64,000 bases of DNA from Rouxiella silvae. Its GTDB lineage: Bacteria > Pseudomonadota > Gammaproteobacteria > Enterobacterales > Enterobacteriaceae. Below are positions 44,246 to 56,644 of this stretch, piece by piece. The translations under genes were made by a program, and so were the position numbers. The number at the start of each line of letters is the position of its first letter. The stretch's first letter is position 1. The notes below the pieces were generated by a model. It had not been told where the DNA came from, did no database searches, and saw nothing but the letters and a program-made list of their open reading frames with translations. The stretch lies in contig NZ_MRWD01000004.1 in NCBI RefSeq assembly GCF_002093625.1, forward strand, positions 1 to 64,000, read 5' to 3'.

Positions 44246-45637
44246 TTAAGGTTCGCGTGGGAAGACTAGGTTCAGCACGATGGCCGTAATACCGCCTGCT
44301 GCAATGCCGGAAGAGAGCAACGTTTTGAGCCAGTCTGGTGCAAATTGCAGGATCAGCGGTTGTTGCGAAACGCCCATGCCCACGGCCAGTGACAACGCCA
44401 TGATCATAATCGCACGGCGATTAAGGCGCTCTCTCGACACGATGCGCACGCCAGATGCAGCAATAGTGCCAAACATCACGATAGTCGCCCCGCCAAGCAC
44501 CGGTTCGGGAATATGTTGCACAAAACCCGCCACCGCCGGAAACAGACCCAGCACAATCAACATCAGTGCTACCACGAATCCGACATAGCGGCTGGCAACG
44601 CCGGTCAGCTGGATCACGCCATTATTCTGGCCGAAACAGGAGTTGGGGAAGGTGTTGAACACCGCAGACAGCATCGAGTTCAGGCCGTTAGCCAGCACGC
44701 CGCCCTTGATGCGCTTCATATACAGCGGGCCGCTGACCGGCTGCTCCGAAACGTCGGAGGTGGCGGTGATATCACCGATGGTTTCCAGCGACGTCACCAT
44801 AAAGATAAGCATCAGCGGAATAAGCAGATTCCAGTCGAAGCCAAGGCCATAATAGAGCGGGGTAGGCAGGGTTATCCAGTGCGTTGTTGCAGCCGGTGTC
44901 GCAGCGGGCAGCATGTCCATGCCCCAGGCAACCGCATAGCCCACGGCCATGGCTATCACCAGCGAGGCGACACGCAAGTAGGGGTTACGCTGGCGGTTGA
45001 GAAGAACAATCACCACCAGAACCACGGCAGCAAGAATCAGGTTTTTAGGCGCACCAAAGGTGTGGTCGCTCATCGCCGCGTAGCCACCGCCAATAGACGT
45101 TAAGCCAACTTGAATCAGCGACAGGCCGATGATCATCACCACAATACCGGAAACCAGCGGGGTAATAATGCGGCGCGCAAGATGCAGTACGCGGGAGAGT
45201 AAAATCTCGGTGCACGACGCGACCATAAGCGTGCCAAACAGTGCGGCCATCATGGTCGGCACATCCGCCCCGCCATTTTTAATCGCCATGCCACCCATAA
45301 TTAACGGTGCCACAAAGTTGAAACTGGTTCCCTGAATGGACAGCAGGCCTGAACCGACCGGACCCCAGGTTTTAATTTGCAGAATTGACGCCAAACCGGA
45401 GGCAAACAGCGACATACTGATAATGTGCTGAGTATCCTGAGCGGGCAGACCCAAAGCCTGACAAATCAGCAGCGCGGGAGTGATAACAGCAACAAACATC
45501 GCCAGCAGGTGCTGACAGGCCGCAAACAGCGTTTGTGGCAACGGCGGGCGGTCTTCCAACCGATAGATTAATTCACTGTTGCGTGTGGTTTCTGGCGATT
45601 GGCGCTGAGCCTCTGGCTCGGCAGATTGTGTTGTCAC
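44246..45637 (-). CDS. xanP: Xanthine permease XanP
   Basis: A proton symporter for xanthine of the NAT/NCS2 family with about 14 hydrophobic helices. Family motifs are [16 protein letters not shown], the NAT signature [20 protein letters not shown] (given here as [13 protein letters not shown]) and [18 protein letters not shown]. The GTG at 45637 is chosen as start: it gives 463 residues, the E. coli length, and AGGGTG lies 6 bases upstream. Frames from ATG 45676 or GTG 45688 are possible but have no ribosome binding site. gltS, between xanP and recG in E. coli, is absent. Confidence 0.93.
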   Translation of the reverse strand: MTTQSAEPEAQRQSPETTRNSELIYRLEDRPPLPQTLFAACQHLLAMFVAVITPALLICQALGLPAQDTQHIISMSLFASGLASILQIKTWGPVGSGLLSIQGTSFNFVAPLIMGGMAIKNGGADVPTMMAALFGTLMVASCTEILLSRVLHLARRIITPLVSGIVVMIIGLSLIQVGLTSIGGGYAAMSDHTFGAPKNLILAAVVLVVIVLLNRQRNPYLRVASLVIAMAVGYAVAWGMDMLPAATPAATTHWITLPTPLYYGLGFDWNLLIPLMLIFMVTSLETIGDITATSDVSEQPVSGPLYMKRIKGGVLANGLNSMLSAVFNTFPNSCFGQNNGVIQLTGVASRYVGFVVALMLIVLGLFPAVAGFVQHIPEPVLGGATIVMFGTIAASGVRIVSRERLNRRAIMIMALSLAVGMGVSQQPLILQFAPDWLKTLLSSGIAAGGITAIVLNLVFPREP

Positions 45638-45797
45638 GTTGGGCACCCTGTTAAGCCGAAAGCGGGCATTTTTCATGATCTTGGGCACAAAAGCAATCGT
45701 TTGCCAGCGGCATTTTTATCGGCCAAGACGCAAATAATTAGCCGATGCAGCTGTCTGATATGACTTAATCAAGTGGGGGGTATTTTTGATAGGGTTA

Positions 45798-47879
45798 TCA
45801 AGCGTTAGTGTAACGAACCCGCTCGGGCAGCCAGCGTTCGATAAGCGCACGTGCATGTTCGGGATACTGCTGCTGAATATGGCGGGCGATGCGCTGAACT
45901 TCTGGGATCATCGCCTGGTCGCGCAGTAAATCGGCGACTTTAAATTCGGCGCTGCCGGTTTGTCGCGTTCCCAATAGTTCGCCTGGACCGCGTATCTCCA
46001 AGTCCTGCTGTGCGATGACAAAACCGTCGTTGCTGTCGCGTAATACTTGTAAACGCTTCTGCGCGGTTTTGCTCAGCGGCGTTTTATACAACAGCACGCA
46101 GTGGGAGGCGATAGCACCGCGTCCAACTCGGCCGCGCAGCTGGTGCAGTTGCGCTAGACCCAAACGCTCGGGGTTTTCAATAATCATCAGGCTGGCATTG
46201 GGCACGTCGACGCCAACCTCGATAACCGTGGTGGCAACCAGTAGCTGTATTTCACCCTGCTTGAAATCCTGCATAATCGACTGTTTTTCCTGCGCTTTCA
46301 TGCGACCGTGAACCAAGCCAATCTTCAGCTCCGGCAGGGCGATTTTCAGCCCTTCCCACGTAGCTTCCGCCGCCTGAGCCTCGAGCATTTCCGACTCTTC
46401 AATCAGCGTACAGACCCAGTAAGCCTGGCGATTTTCTTCCATACAGGCACTTTTCACCCGCTGGATAATGTCGCTGCGGCGGGTATCAGGAATAGCAACG
46501 GTAGTGACCGGCGTACGGCCAGGCGGCAGCTCGTCGATAACCGAAGTATCAAGATCTGCATAAGCGGTCATCGCCAGCGTGCGGGGAATTGGCGTGGCGG
46601 TCATGATCAACTGATGCGGATGAAACCCCTGCTGCTTGCCCTTTTCCCACAGCGCCAAACGCTGGTGGACGCCGAAGCGGTGCTGCTCGTCGATAATGAC
46701 CAGTGCCAGTGCTGAAAACTGAATTTGTTCCTGGAAGATGGCGTGAGTGCCTACCACCATCGATACCTGTCCGCTGGCAATCGCCTCCTGCTGGGCGAGA
46801 CGCGCTTTGCCTTTTTGCTTTCCGGCCAGCCAGCCGACCTGAATTCCCAGCGGCTCAAACCACTGGCGGAAGTTATTGGCATGCTGCTCGGCAAGAAGCT
46901 CGGTCGGTGCCATCAGGCCCACCTGCTTGCCTTGAGCAATGGCGCAAAGTGCCGCGAGTGCGGCGACCAGCGTTTTGCCCGAGCCCACGTCACCCTGCAC
47001 CAGACGCATCATCGGGTAGCTCTGAGCCAAGTCTTTTTCAATTTCGGCAACCACGCGACTCTGCGCGCCGGTCGGGCTAAACGGCAGCGACGCTAAAAAT
47101 GCGTCCATCAGCTGATGATCTTTTACCAGCGGCAGCGCTTTGTAGCTCTGCGTTCCGGCACGCACCGCCAGCATGCTGAGGTTATGCGCCAGCAGCTCTT
47201 CCATAATCAGTCGGCGCTGTGCTGGATGCTGACCCTTTTCAAGGTCGGCAAGCTGCATATCAGGCGGGGGACGATGTAACAAATGCAACGCCTGAGACAG
47301 CGGCATCAGCGTGCGGCTGAGCTCCTGCGGCAGAAGTTCGACGATGGGTTGGGTATCAAGCAGCGATAATGCCTGGTCTGTCAGCTTGCGCAGCGTGGCC
47401 TGACGAATACCTTCGGTGGTGGGATAAACCGGCGTCAATGATTCCTGCAAAACGACTTCGCTGTTTTCGCCCTGCACGCGGTATTCGGGGTGAATAATCT
47501 CGGCGCCAATCGTCCCGCGCTTTATCTCACCATAGGCGGTAACTCGACGACCGGCGGCGAGGCTATTTTTCATCGCCGCATTAAAGTTAAAAAAGCGCAG
47601 GGTTAGCAGACCGGTGCCGTCGCTTATTTGGCAGGTGAGCATGCGACGACGGCCAAAACTGATGTCTGTACGCAGCACTTCGCCTTCGACGGTAGCGAAA
47701 ATCGCAGGCAGTAAATCGTTTATGGCGTAGAGGCGTGTGCGGTCTTCATAGCGTAAGGGAAGATGAAGCAGTAAATCCTGAATGGTTTCGAGGCCGATTT
47801 TTGCGAGCTTTTCTGCCTGACTTGCACCCACGCCGGTCAGGGACGTAAGCGGGACGGCATCCAGCAGGCGGCCCTTCAT
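45798..47879 (-). CDS. recG: ATP-dependent DNA helicase RecG
   Basis: Remodels stalled replication forks and branch-migrates Holliday junctions. 693 residues, equal to E. coli. The wedge (OB) domain is N-terminal (about 1-170), followed by helicase motifs GDVGSGKTLVAALA (motif I), DEQHRFG (motif II), TATPIPRTLA (motif III) and QLRGRVGRG (motif VI). The start at 47879 overlaps the trmH stop as ATGA, showing coupling. It is last in the gmk-rpoZ-spoT-trmH-recG series. Confidence 0.97.
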   Translation of the reverse strand: MKGRLLDAVPLTSLTGVGASQAEKLAKIGLETIQDLLLHLPLRYEDRTRLYAINDLLPAIFATVEGEVLRTDISFGRRRMLTCQISDGTGLLTLRFFNFNAAMKNSLAAGRRVTAYGEIKRGTIGAEIIHPEYRVQGENSEVVLQESLTPVYPTTEGIRQATLRKLTDQALSLLDTQPIVELLPQELSRTLMPLSQALHLLHRPPPDMQLADLEKGQHPAQRRLIMEELLAHNLSMLAVRAGTQSYKALPLVKDHQLMDAFLASLPFSPTGAQSRVVAEIEKDLAQSYPMMRLVQGDVGSGKTLVAALAALCAIAQGKQVGLMAPTELLAEQHANNFRQWFEPLGIQVGWLAGKQKGKARLAQQEAIASGQVSMVVGTHAIFQEQIQFSALALVIIDEQHRFGVHQRLALWEKGKQQGFHPHQLIMTATPIPRTLAMTAYADLDTSVIDELPPGRTPVTTVAIPDTRRSDIIQRVKSACMEENRQAYWVCTLIEESEMLEAQAAEATWEGLKIALPELKIGLVHGRMKAQEKQSIMQDFKQGEIQLLVATTVIEVGVDVPNASLMIIENPERLGLAQLHQLRGRVGRGAIASHCVLLYKTPLSKTAQKRLQVLRDSNDGFVIAQQDLEIRGPGELLGTRQTGSAEFKVADLLRDQAMIPEVQRIARHIQQQYPEHARALIERWLPERVRYTNA

Positions 47880-48571
47880 CTGGCAACCGTCATTTGCATC
47901 GCGGCCCACCAGGCGTCATCGGCAACAATGCTGCCGGTATCGTCGATGAAAGGGCGAGGCAGTTTTTTTCGCAACGCTACATTCGCCAGCACGGGATATC
48001 CGCCCTCAAACAGCAGGCGCTGCTGCTCTTTTTCTTTTAAAACGCTGGCTGTGCGCTGATACATGCCGGCATTCTGACGTTGGCGCTGTGCTTCATAAAG
48101 AATCAGCGCCGACGCCACCGAGACGTTGAGAGACTGCACCATGCCTACCATCGGGATCACGATATCGCTGTCGGCCAGTGCCAACGCTTCAGGAGTGATA
48201 CCGGTTTTTTCCTGACCCAACAGAATACAGGTTGGGCGGGTATAATCGATAGTACGGAAATCTACCGCTTTCTCAGACAGGTTGGTCGCCAGAATTTGCA
48301 TGCCCATTGCCTTCATTTTGGCAACGGCGTCTTGAATTGTCTTGTGCGTTTTGACCTGCACCCAACTATTGGCACCCGCGGCAAAAGAACCCTGCGTTTT
48401 CATTCGACTGGTCGGCCAAACGGCGTGAACCTCATGAACGCCAACGGCATCGGCGGTACGGATAACCGCAGACACGTTATGTGGCTTATGCACCTGCTCC
48501 ATACAAACAGTCAGGTCAGGTTGGCGTGCTGCCAGCATTTCACGGATGCGCGCATAACGTTCAGGAGTCAT
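47876..48571 (-). CDS. trmH: tRNA (guanosine(18)-2'-O)-methyltransferase
   Basis: Methylates the ribose of G18 in tRNA with SAM (SPOUT fold). 231 residues (E. coli 229). The three SPOUT motifs are visible: NVSAVIRTADAVG (motif 1, with catalytic Arg41), CILLGQEKTGI (motif 2) and IPMVGMVQSLNVSVASAL (motif 3). The gene starts 3 bases after spoT and overlaps recG by 4. Confidence 0.96.
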   Translation of the reverse strand: MTPERYARIREMLAARQPDLTVCMEQVHKPHNVSAVIRTADAVGVHEVHAVWPTSRMKTQGSFAAGANSWVQVKTHKTIQDAVAKMKAMGMQILATNLSEKAVDFRTIDYTRPTCILLGQEKTGITPEALALADSDIVIPMVGMVQSLNVSVASALILYEAQRQRQNAGMYQRTASVLKEKEQQRLLFEGGYPVLANVALRKKLPRPFIDDTGSIVADDAWWAAMQMTVAR

Positions 48572-48574
48572 TAG

Positions 48575-50683
48575 CTAGTTTCTATTTCGCGTAACTTTAA
48601 TTACATCCGGCATGATACGAATTTTACGCATAATGTTAGCCAGATGAACGCGGTCACGGGTGCTCAGGCGGATAAACGCGCTGTAAACACGTCCGTCTTT
48701 TTCTTCGCTGCTTAGGCTTTGGATATTTGACTGCGCCGCATTAATTGCGGCGGTCAGATTGGCCAGTCCGCCTTGATGATTGAACATGTCGACTTTAATC
48801 TCGGCGACAAATTCCTGCTCGGTTTCCTGATCATCCCACTCAACGGCCATGAACTTCTCAGGCTCTTTTTGATAACCACGAATGTTTCGGCAAGACTCGT
48901 GGTGAACCACAAGGCCTTTACCCGGACTAACGTGAGCAATAATCGGGTCACCCGGAATAGGACGACAGCATTTCGCAAAGGTGATCAGCACGCCATCTGC
49001 ACCTTTAATCGGCAGATTACGTGAACCCGACGAGGCCATCGAAGACTGGTCACCCATCAGATTTTTAGCCACCACCAAGCTCATGGCATTCCCTAAGCCG
49101 ATTTCAGCCAGCAGGTCGTCCATGGCGGCAAGCTTCATGCGGTCGAGCTCTTTCTTGATATTTTCCGGCGGCAGGTCGGTAAGTTTACGCCCGCTTCCCA
49201 GTGCATGATTTAACAGACGGCGACCAAGTGAGACAGAGTCGTCACGTTTGAGATTTTTCAGCATCTGACGAATTTTTGCCCGTGCTCTCGAGCTGACCAC
49301 AAAGTTTAACCATGCCGCATTCGGACGTGCGCCCGGCGCGGTGATTATCTCGATGGTCTGGCCGCTGGTCAGCGGCTGCGAAAGCGGGTAAGGCTGGCGG
49401 TCAACGCGTGCACCGACGCAGGCATGGCCGATATCGGTATGCACGGCGTAGGCGAAGTCGACCGGCGTCGCGCCGGCAGGCAGCTCAACGATGCGGCCTT
49501 CCGGTGTAAAGACGTAGATTTCATCAGGGAAGAGGTCAGATTTAACGCTCTCGATGAATTCAAAGGAGTTACCGGCACTCTGCTGAAGCTCGAGCAGGCT
49601 TTGCAGCCAGCGCTGAGCGCGAATTTGCGCCGTCGTGCCGTTGCTTTCGCCGTTCTCTTTATAAGCCCAGTGCGCCGCCACGCCCATCTCTGCCATCTGG
49701 TCCATATCTTCGGTACGGATCTGAACTTCAACCGGCACACCGTGTGGCCCGATTAATGACGTATGCAGAGACTGATAGCCGTTGGCTTTTGGTATGGCGA
49801 TATAATCTTTGACCCTGCCCGGGCGAGGCTTGTAAAGGCTGTGCGCCTGACCGAGTACGCGGTAGCAGGTGTCCAACTCTTTAACGATGACCCGAAAGGC
49901 GTAAATATCCATAATCGAATGGAAACGCTGCTCTTTCAGATGCATTTTGAGGTAAATCGAGTACAGGTGTTTTTCACGCCCGCTCACTCGGCACTGAATG
50001 CCGGCTTCGGTGAGGCGTCCCTCAATCTCGGAGAGGATTTTTTGGATCATCTCTTTACGATTACCGCGCGCGGCTTTCACCACTTCTTTGATAACGCGAT
50101 AACGATTGGGGTACAACGCCTCAAAACCCAGCTCTTCGAGCTCGGTTTTGAGGTGATGAATACCCAGCCTGTGCGCCAGAGGGCTATAAATCTCTAGCGT
50201 TTCACGGGCAATGCGGCGACGTTTGTCTGGGCGAAGAGAGCCCAGCGTGCGCATATTATGAGTACGGTCAGCCAGTTTGATCAAAATGACGCGGATGTCT
50301 TGCACCATCGCCATGATCATCTTGCGGAAGTTCTCCGCTTGAGCTTCTTTTTTGTCCTGGAATTTCAGCTTGTCGAGCTTTGAAACGCCCTCAACCAGTT
50401 CAGCAACGCTTTTACCAAACAACTGCTCCATGTCCTGGTAAGTTGCTGGCGTATCTTCGATGACGTCATGCAACAGCGCCGCCATCAACGTTTCATGGTC
50501 GAGTCTCATCTCAGCTAATATACAGGCCACAGCTACTGGGTGAGTGATATATGGCTCACCGCTCGAGCGTGTCTGACCCTCGTGCGCGTCCCGCGCGACG
50601 AGGTATGCCTGCACGAGGCGCTTGATCTGGTCCTCTGGCAGGTATTTTTGAATCAGCTGATTCAGGCTTTCAAAGATGTACAA
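48575..50683 (-). CDS. spoT: Bifunctional (p)ppGpp synthetase/hydrolase SpoT
   Basis: Sets the level of the alarmone ppGpp during starvation. 702 residues, equal to E. coli. The N-terminal HD hydrolase domain (about 45-145) has the metal site HDVIEDTPAT, then the synthetase domain with YQSLHTSLIGP (about 230-350), a TGS domain (about 390-450), and a C-terminal ACT domain (about 625-700). It follows rpoZ by 14 bases. Confidence 0.97.
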   Translation of the reverse strand: MYIFESLNQLIQKYLPEDQIKRLVQAYLVARDAHEGQTRSSGEPYITHPVAVACILAEMRLDHETLMAALLHDVIEDTPATYQDMEQLFGKSVAELVEGVSKLDKLKFQDKKEAQAENFRKMIMAMVQDIRVILIKLADRTHNMRTLGSLRPDKRRRIARETLEIYSPLAHRLGIHHLKTELEELGFEALYPNRYRVIKEVVKAARGNRKEMIQKILSEIEGRLTEAGIQCRVSGREKHLYSIYLKMHLKEQRFHSIMDIYAFRVIVKELDTCYRVLGQAHSLYKPRPGRVKDYIAIPKANGYQSLHTSLIGPHGVPVEVQIRTEDMDQMAEMGVAAHWAYKENGESNGTTAQIRAQRWLQSLLELQQSAGNSFEFIESVKSDLFPDEIYVFTPEGRIVELPAGATPVDFAYAVHTDIGHACVGARVDRQPYPLSQPLTSGQTIEIITAPGARPNAAWLNFVVSSRARAKIRQMLKNLKRDDSVSLGRRLLNHALGSGRKLTDLPPENIKKELDRMKLAAMDDLLAEIGLGNAMSLVVAKNLMGDQSSMASSGSRNLPIKGADGVLITFAKCCRPIPGDPIIAHVSPGKGLVVHHESCRNIRGYQKEPEKFMAVEWDDQETEQEFVAEIKVDMFNHQGGLANLTAAINAAQSNIQSLSSEEKDGRVYSAFIRLSTRDRVHLANIMRKIRIMPDVIKVTRNRN

Positions 50684-50697
50684 GATAGACCCGCTAA

Positions 50698-50979
50698 TTA
50701 ACTAGGACGACGGCCTTCGGCGATAGCAGTAACTGCTTGAATCTCGGTGGCTTCTTGCTCTTTTTGCTCCTGACGATCGCGCGCGTCGAGGATCTGATTG
50801 GTGATCAGGCCTTCTTCGATTTCACGCAGGGCAATAACGGTAAATTTGTCGTTCTCTTCAGCAACCAGTGGATCTTTACCACCAGATTGCAGCTGGCGTG
50901 CGCGGCGAGCAGCCACCAACACCAGGTCAAAACGGTTACCAATTTTTTCTACAGCGTCTTGAACAGTTACGCGTGCCAT
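50698..50979 (-). CDS. rpoZ: RNA polymerase omega subunit
   Basis: Binds the beta' subunit, stabilises RNA polymerase and carries part of one ppGpp site. 93 residues (E. coli 91). The conserved start [19 protein letters not shown] (given in part) and the motif [12 protein letters not shown] are intact. The C-terminal tail is two residues longer than in E. coli. It lies between gmk (54 bases) and spoT (14 bases), linking ppGpp synthesis and its target. Confidence 0.97.
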   Translation of the reverse strand: MARVTVQDAVEKIGNRFDLVLVAARRARQLQSGGKDPLVAEENDKFTVIALREIEEGLITNQILDARDRQEQKEQEATEIQAVTAIAEGRRPS

Positions 50980-51033
50980 ATATGTGCTACTCCACTGGGG
51001 GACGAAAGACTGGGCATAATACTGAAAGTGTCT

Positions 51034-51657
51034 TCAGTCTGCCAATAGTTTGGTGATTAATCCGTCATGACGAAGCTTTTGACGGCTCAGACGAAGACGT
51101 TCAGCGCGAATAATGGTTTTGAGATCCGATAAAGCCAAATCGAAATCATCATTCACAATTAAATAGTCGTACTCAGCGAAGTGAGTCATCTCGGCAACGG
51201 CCTGCGCCATGCGTTTGGCGATAACGTCTTCGCTGTCTTGACCACGGCCACGCAGGCGGCGATCGAGTTCATCTTTCGACGGAGGCAGCACAAATATACT
51301 GCGTGCTTGGGGCATGCGCTGGCGAATTTGCTGCGCGCCCTGCCAGTCGATATCTAAAAACACATCAACGCCAGAAGCTAAAACTTGTTCAATGGCCTTG
51401 CGTGAGGTGCCGTAATAATTACCGAACACTTCGGCATGTTCTAAAAACGCATCCTTACCGATCATCTCGCAAAATTCGTCTTTAGAGACGAAAAAATAAT
51501 GCTCTCCGTCTTTCTCACCAGGCCTTACCTGACGCGTGGTATGAGAAATCGAAACCTGCGTGTCGTATAACGGTTGAGTTTTCAGATAAGCCTGAATCAG
51601 ACTTGATTTACCTGCTCCACTGGGTGCGGAGACAATATATAGCGTGCCTTGAACCAT
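51034..51657 (-). CDS. gmk: Guanylate kinase
   Basis: Converts GMP to GDP with ATP. 207 residues, equal to E. coli. The P-loop [10 protein letters not shown] is at 9-18, the GMP-binding [14 protein letters not shown] at about 38-51, and the lid region with [10 protein letters not shown] near 135-144. It heads the gmk-rpoZ-spoT series and is divergent from ligB, with 279 bases between the start codons. Confidence 0.97.
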   Translation of the reverse strand: MVQGTLYIVSAPSGAGKSSLIQAYLKTQPLYDTQVSISHTTRQVRPGEKDGEHYFFVSKDEFCEMIGKDAFLEHAEVFGNYYGTSRKAIEQVLASGVDVFLDIDWQGAQQIRQRMPQARSIFVLPPSKDELDRRLRGRGQDSEDVIAKRMAQAVAEMTHFAEYDYLIVNDDFDLALSDLKTIIRAERLRLSRQKLRHDGLITKLLAD

Positions 51658-51912
51658 GTTGACGTTTCAGCTGATTGAGTTGATATGAAAATACAGAAGA
51701 GTGATCTTCGGCACAGTATACACGTTCGCCGCTTTTGGTGCAGCGTTCCGACACATTTGAACGCAAGTAATCCGGATAAAACAGTTGAAACTCGCTCTTT
51801 TGCGAGGCTTATTCCATTAAATCGCTGTAATTTTGTAAGATCCGTAAAAGTTTCCGCGACGTCTTGGAATAAAGAGTTTTGCCGCTGGCGAGATGCTTTG
51901 CATGCGCATTGA

Positions 51913-54287
<2,375 letters not shown>

Positions 54288-54326
54288 AAAATTTCGCCAA
54301 TCGAAGAACCATAGAGATTTACTCAC

Positions 54327-54627
54327 TATAGGGTAATAAGCTTTAGTTTGAGTATCGACTGAGTTTTCTTTTAATTTTATCTTCGGATTACTTTATCTCA
54401 TCCTATTGGCTTTAAAAGTCATTGAATGTCTATCTTGTAAATAATGACGCTAATATTTGCATTATTTTAAATAGGGCAAATCCCACGTTCATTGTCGCTT
54501 CCAACCCCTTCGTTTTACTTTATTCTACAAATTAGCTATACCTTAAGAGTGACGAATGTGTATATTTATCACCTGTTAACTTAGGTTATCCCTACAGGTA
54601 TTTTTTGCCCTGGCTCTGGAGAGCTTT
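54327..54627. promoter_or_regulatory. Spacer with candidate TetR operator
   Basis: A 340-base AT-rich gap between the divergent yicG and TetR-family genes. ACCTGT (54571-54576) and ACAGGT (54594-54599) form a 29-base inverted repeat with an inner near-palindrome TAACTTAGGTTA, ending 28 bases before the TetR start. This may be the site by which the regulator controls itself and the next gene. Confidence 0.45.
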
Positions 54628-55248
54628 ATGAAGCCCGAAACCCCGATTGCACTGCCACAGCGTGGTCCCGCGTTGCATGAGCGCCGCGAGCAGATAATCC
54701 GGGCCGCATTGGACCATTTCCGGCACTATGGATATTCAAAAACGTCTGTGGCCGATTTGGCAAAGGCCATCGGTGTTTCAAGCGCCTACGTTTACAAGTT
54801 TTTCGAATCTAAACAGGCAATTGGTGAAGCGGTTTGCACTCATTCGCTGGGTCAGATTGACGACGCACTGCGAGAAATAGCACAGAGCGAGAACAGCGCT
54901 TCCGATCGTTTGAAAGAGCTCTTTGCATCACTGTTAAGTAAAAGTCTGGCGCTATTTTTTGAGGAAAGAAAGCTGCACGACATTGCTGCCGTAGCCGCTG
55001 CAAATCATTGGAATTCGGCGAAAAACCACCGGGCTGCGCTGTACAGTATTCTTAAGCACGTCATTAATGAGGGGCGCGAGTCAGGCGAATTTGAGTCCGA
55101 AACGCCACTCGATGAAGTTTGTATGGCCATCGCCAGTGTGATGACCCCTTTTTCGCACCCGCTGATGCTTGAGGAGAAAACACCCGAGCAGCTTGAAGAG
55201 CGCGTGTTGGTTATCACGAATTTAGTTTTACGCAGTCTGGTGAAATAA
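54628..55248 (+). CDS. TetR-family transcriptional regulator
   Basis: 206 residues. The N-terminal helix-turn-helix (about 18-66) contains RREQIIRAALDHFRHYGYSKTSV in part, and AKAIGVSSAYVYKFFESKQ; the C-terminal ligand domain is not specific. It precedes a FabF-like gene by 66 bases in the same direction. The pair is unlike FabR. GGAGAG lies 5 bases before the ATG. It probably responds to an acyl-CoA or a similar ligand, which is inferred from the neighbour. Confidence 0.88.
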   Translation: MKPETPIALPQRGPALHERREQIIRAALDHFRHYGYSKTSVADLAKAIGVSSAYVYKFFESKQAIGEAVCTHSLGQIDDALREIAQSENSASDRLKELFASLLSKSLALFFEERKLHDIAAVAAANHWNSAKNHRAALYSILKHVINEGRESGEFESETPLDEVCMAIASVMTPFSHPLMLEEKTPEQLEERVLVITNLVLRSLVK

Positions 55249-55314
55249 CCGGGCTGCCAAAAAGATGAATTTTTCACATCTCAATTTTACGGATTGATCC
55301 GCAGAGGAATATTT

Positions 55315-56589
55315 ATGACTCATCGTCGTGTAGTAATTACTGGCATGGGGGCGGTGAGCCCGCTCGGTTGTGATATCGAAACCATTTGGAAACGCCTCTT
55401 GGCCGGTCAGTCCGGTATTCGCGTTCTTCCTGACGAAATCGTTGAGACCCTGACCGTTAAAATCGGTGGCCAGGTACTCAGCGTTGAGCAGGATGCCGAA
55501 TCAGGTTTTGATGCAGACCAGCACGTTTTGCCGAAAGATCAGAAGAAGATGGACCGTTTCATCCTCTTCGCAATGGCAGCGGCCGATAAGGCGATTGCAC
55601 AGTCTGGATGGCACGCCGAAACTGCCGAGCAGCAGGAACGTTCTGCAACCGTGATTGGCTCAGGTATCGGCGGTTTTCCAGCGATCGCCAACGCCGTACG
55701 CATCAACGACACTCGCGGTCCTAAGCGTTTGTCTCCGTTCACTATTCCTTCATTCCTGGTCAATCTGGCTGCCGGGCAAGTTTCAATTAAGCATGAGTTT
55801 AAAGGCCCAATTGGCGCTCCGGTTACCGCCTGTGCCGCTGGCGTTCAGGCAATTGGTGATGCAGTTCGTTTGATTCGTAACGACGAAGCAGACGTTGCGC
55901 TGTGCGGCGGTGCTGAAGCCACCATTGATACCGTAACTCTCGGCAGCTTTGCCGCAGCCAAGGCAATGTCTACCGGTCATGAAGATCATCCTGAGCAGGC
56001 TTCACGTCCTTTCGACAGCGCACGCGATGGTTTTGTGATGGGTGAAGGCGCCGGTATGCTGGTGATTGAAGAGTTGGAACACGCCTTGGCGCGCGGCGCA
56101 ACCCCGCTGGCCGAGATTGTGGGCTACGGCACCAGTGGTGATGCTTACCATATGACATCCGGTGCAGAAGATGGTAACGGCGCAGGACGTGCAATGAAAA
56201 TCGCTTTGCGTCAGGGTGGCATTAAACCAGAGCAGGTTGAACATTTGAACGCACACGCCACCTCAACACCGGTGGGTGATTTGGGCGAAATTAACGCCAT
56301 CAAAACCCTGTTTGGCACTGACGGCAAACTGGCTATTACTTCCACCAAGTCAGCAACCGGACACCTCTTGGGTGCAGCCGGTGGTTTGGAAACTATCTTT
56401 ACCGTTCTGGCCGTGCGTGACCAAATCGTGCCGCCTACGCTGAACCTTGACAACAAAGACCCTGCCGCCGAAGGATTAAACATCGTCGGTAACAAAGCGC
56501 AGCCGCATGCGATCAATTATGCCTTGTCTAACGGCTTTGGTTTCGGCGGCGTTAACGCCTGCGTATTGCTGAAACGCTGGGAAGCTTAA
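55315..56589 (+). CDS. FabF-like beta-ketoacyl-ACP synthase II paralog
   Basis: A 424-residue thiolase-fold condensing enzyme. The Cys-His-His triad is intact: Cys in VTACAAGVQA (about 168), His in NAHATSTPVGD (about 308), and His in SATGHLLGAAGG (about 345). It should elongate acyl-ACP with malonyl-ACP. It lies outside any fab cluster, so it is an extra copy, probably controlled by the adjacent TetR protein. The start at 55315 (MTHRRVVITGMG) is backed by AGAGGAA 5 bases upstream. Confidence 0.92.
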   Translation: MTHRRVVITGMGAVSPLGCDIETIWKRLLAGQSGIRVLPDEIVETLTVKIGGQVLSVEQDAESGFDADQHVLPKDQKKMDRFILFAMAAADKAIAQSGWHAETAEQQERSATVIGSGIGGFPAIANAVRINDTRGPKRLSPFTIPSFLVNLAAGQVSIKHEFKGPIGAPVTACAAGVQAIGDAVRLIRNDEADVALCGGAEATIDTVTLGSFAAAKAMSTGHEDHPEQASRPFDSARDGFVMGEGAGMLVIEELEHALARGATPLAEIVGYGTSGDAYHMTSGAEDGNGAGRAMKIALRQGGIKPEQVEHLNAHATSTPVGDLGEINAIKTLFGTDGKLAITSTKSATGHLLGAAGGLETIFTVLAVRDQIVPPTLNLDNKDPAAEGLNIVGNKAQPHAINYALSNGFGFGGVNACVLLKRWEA

Positions 56590-56609
56590 GTTTTAGCTTG
56601 CTTGATGAT

Positions 56610-56635
56610 AAAGCCCGTTAATTCGGGCTTTTTTT
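56610..56635 (+). terminator. Terminator of the FabF-like gene
   Basis: AAAGCCCG/CGGGCTTT with a 6-base loop and a T run, 21 bases after the stop. It faces the convergent gene at 56,645. Confidence 0.92.
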
Positions 56636-56644
56636 ATTGCGGGC

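Noticed and set aside
44513-45103. A 196-codon plus-strand ORF opposite xanP
   Set aside because: It is antisense to a clear permease and has a His/Arg/Gln-rich composition typical for shadows of membrane proteins.
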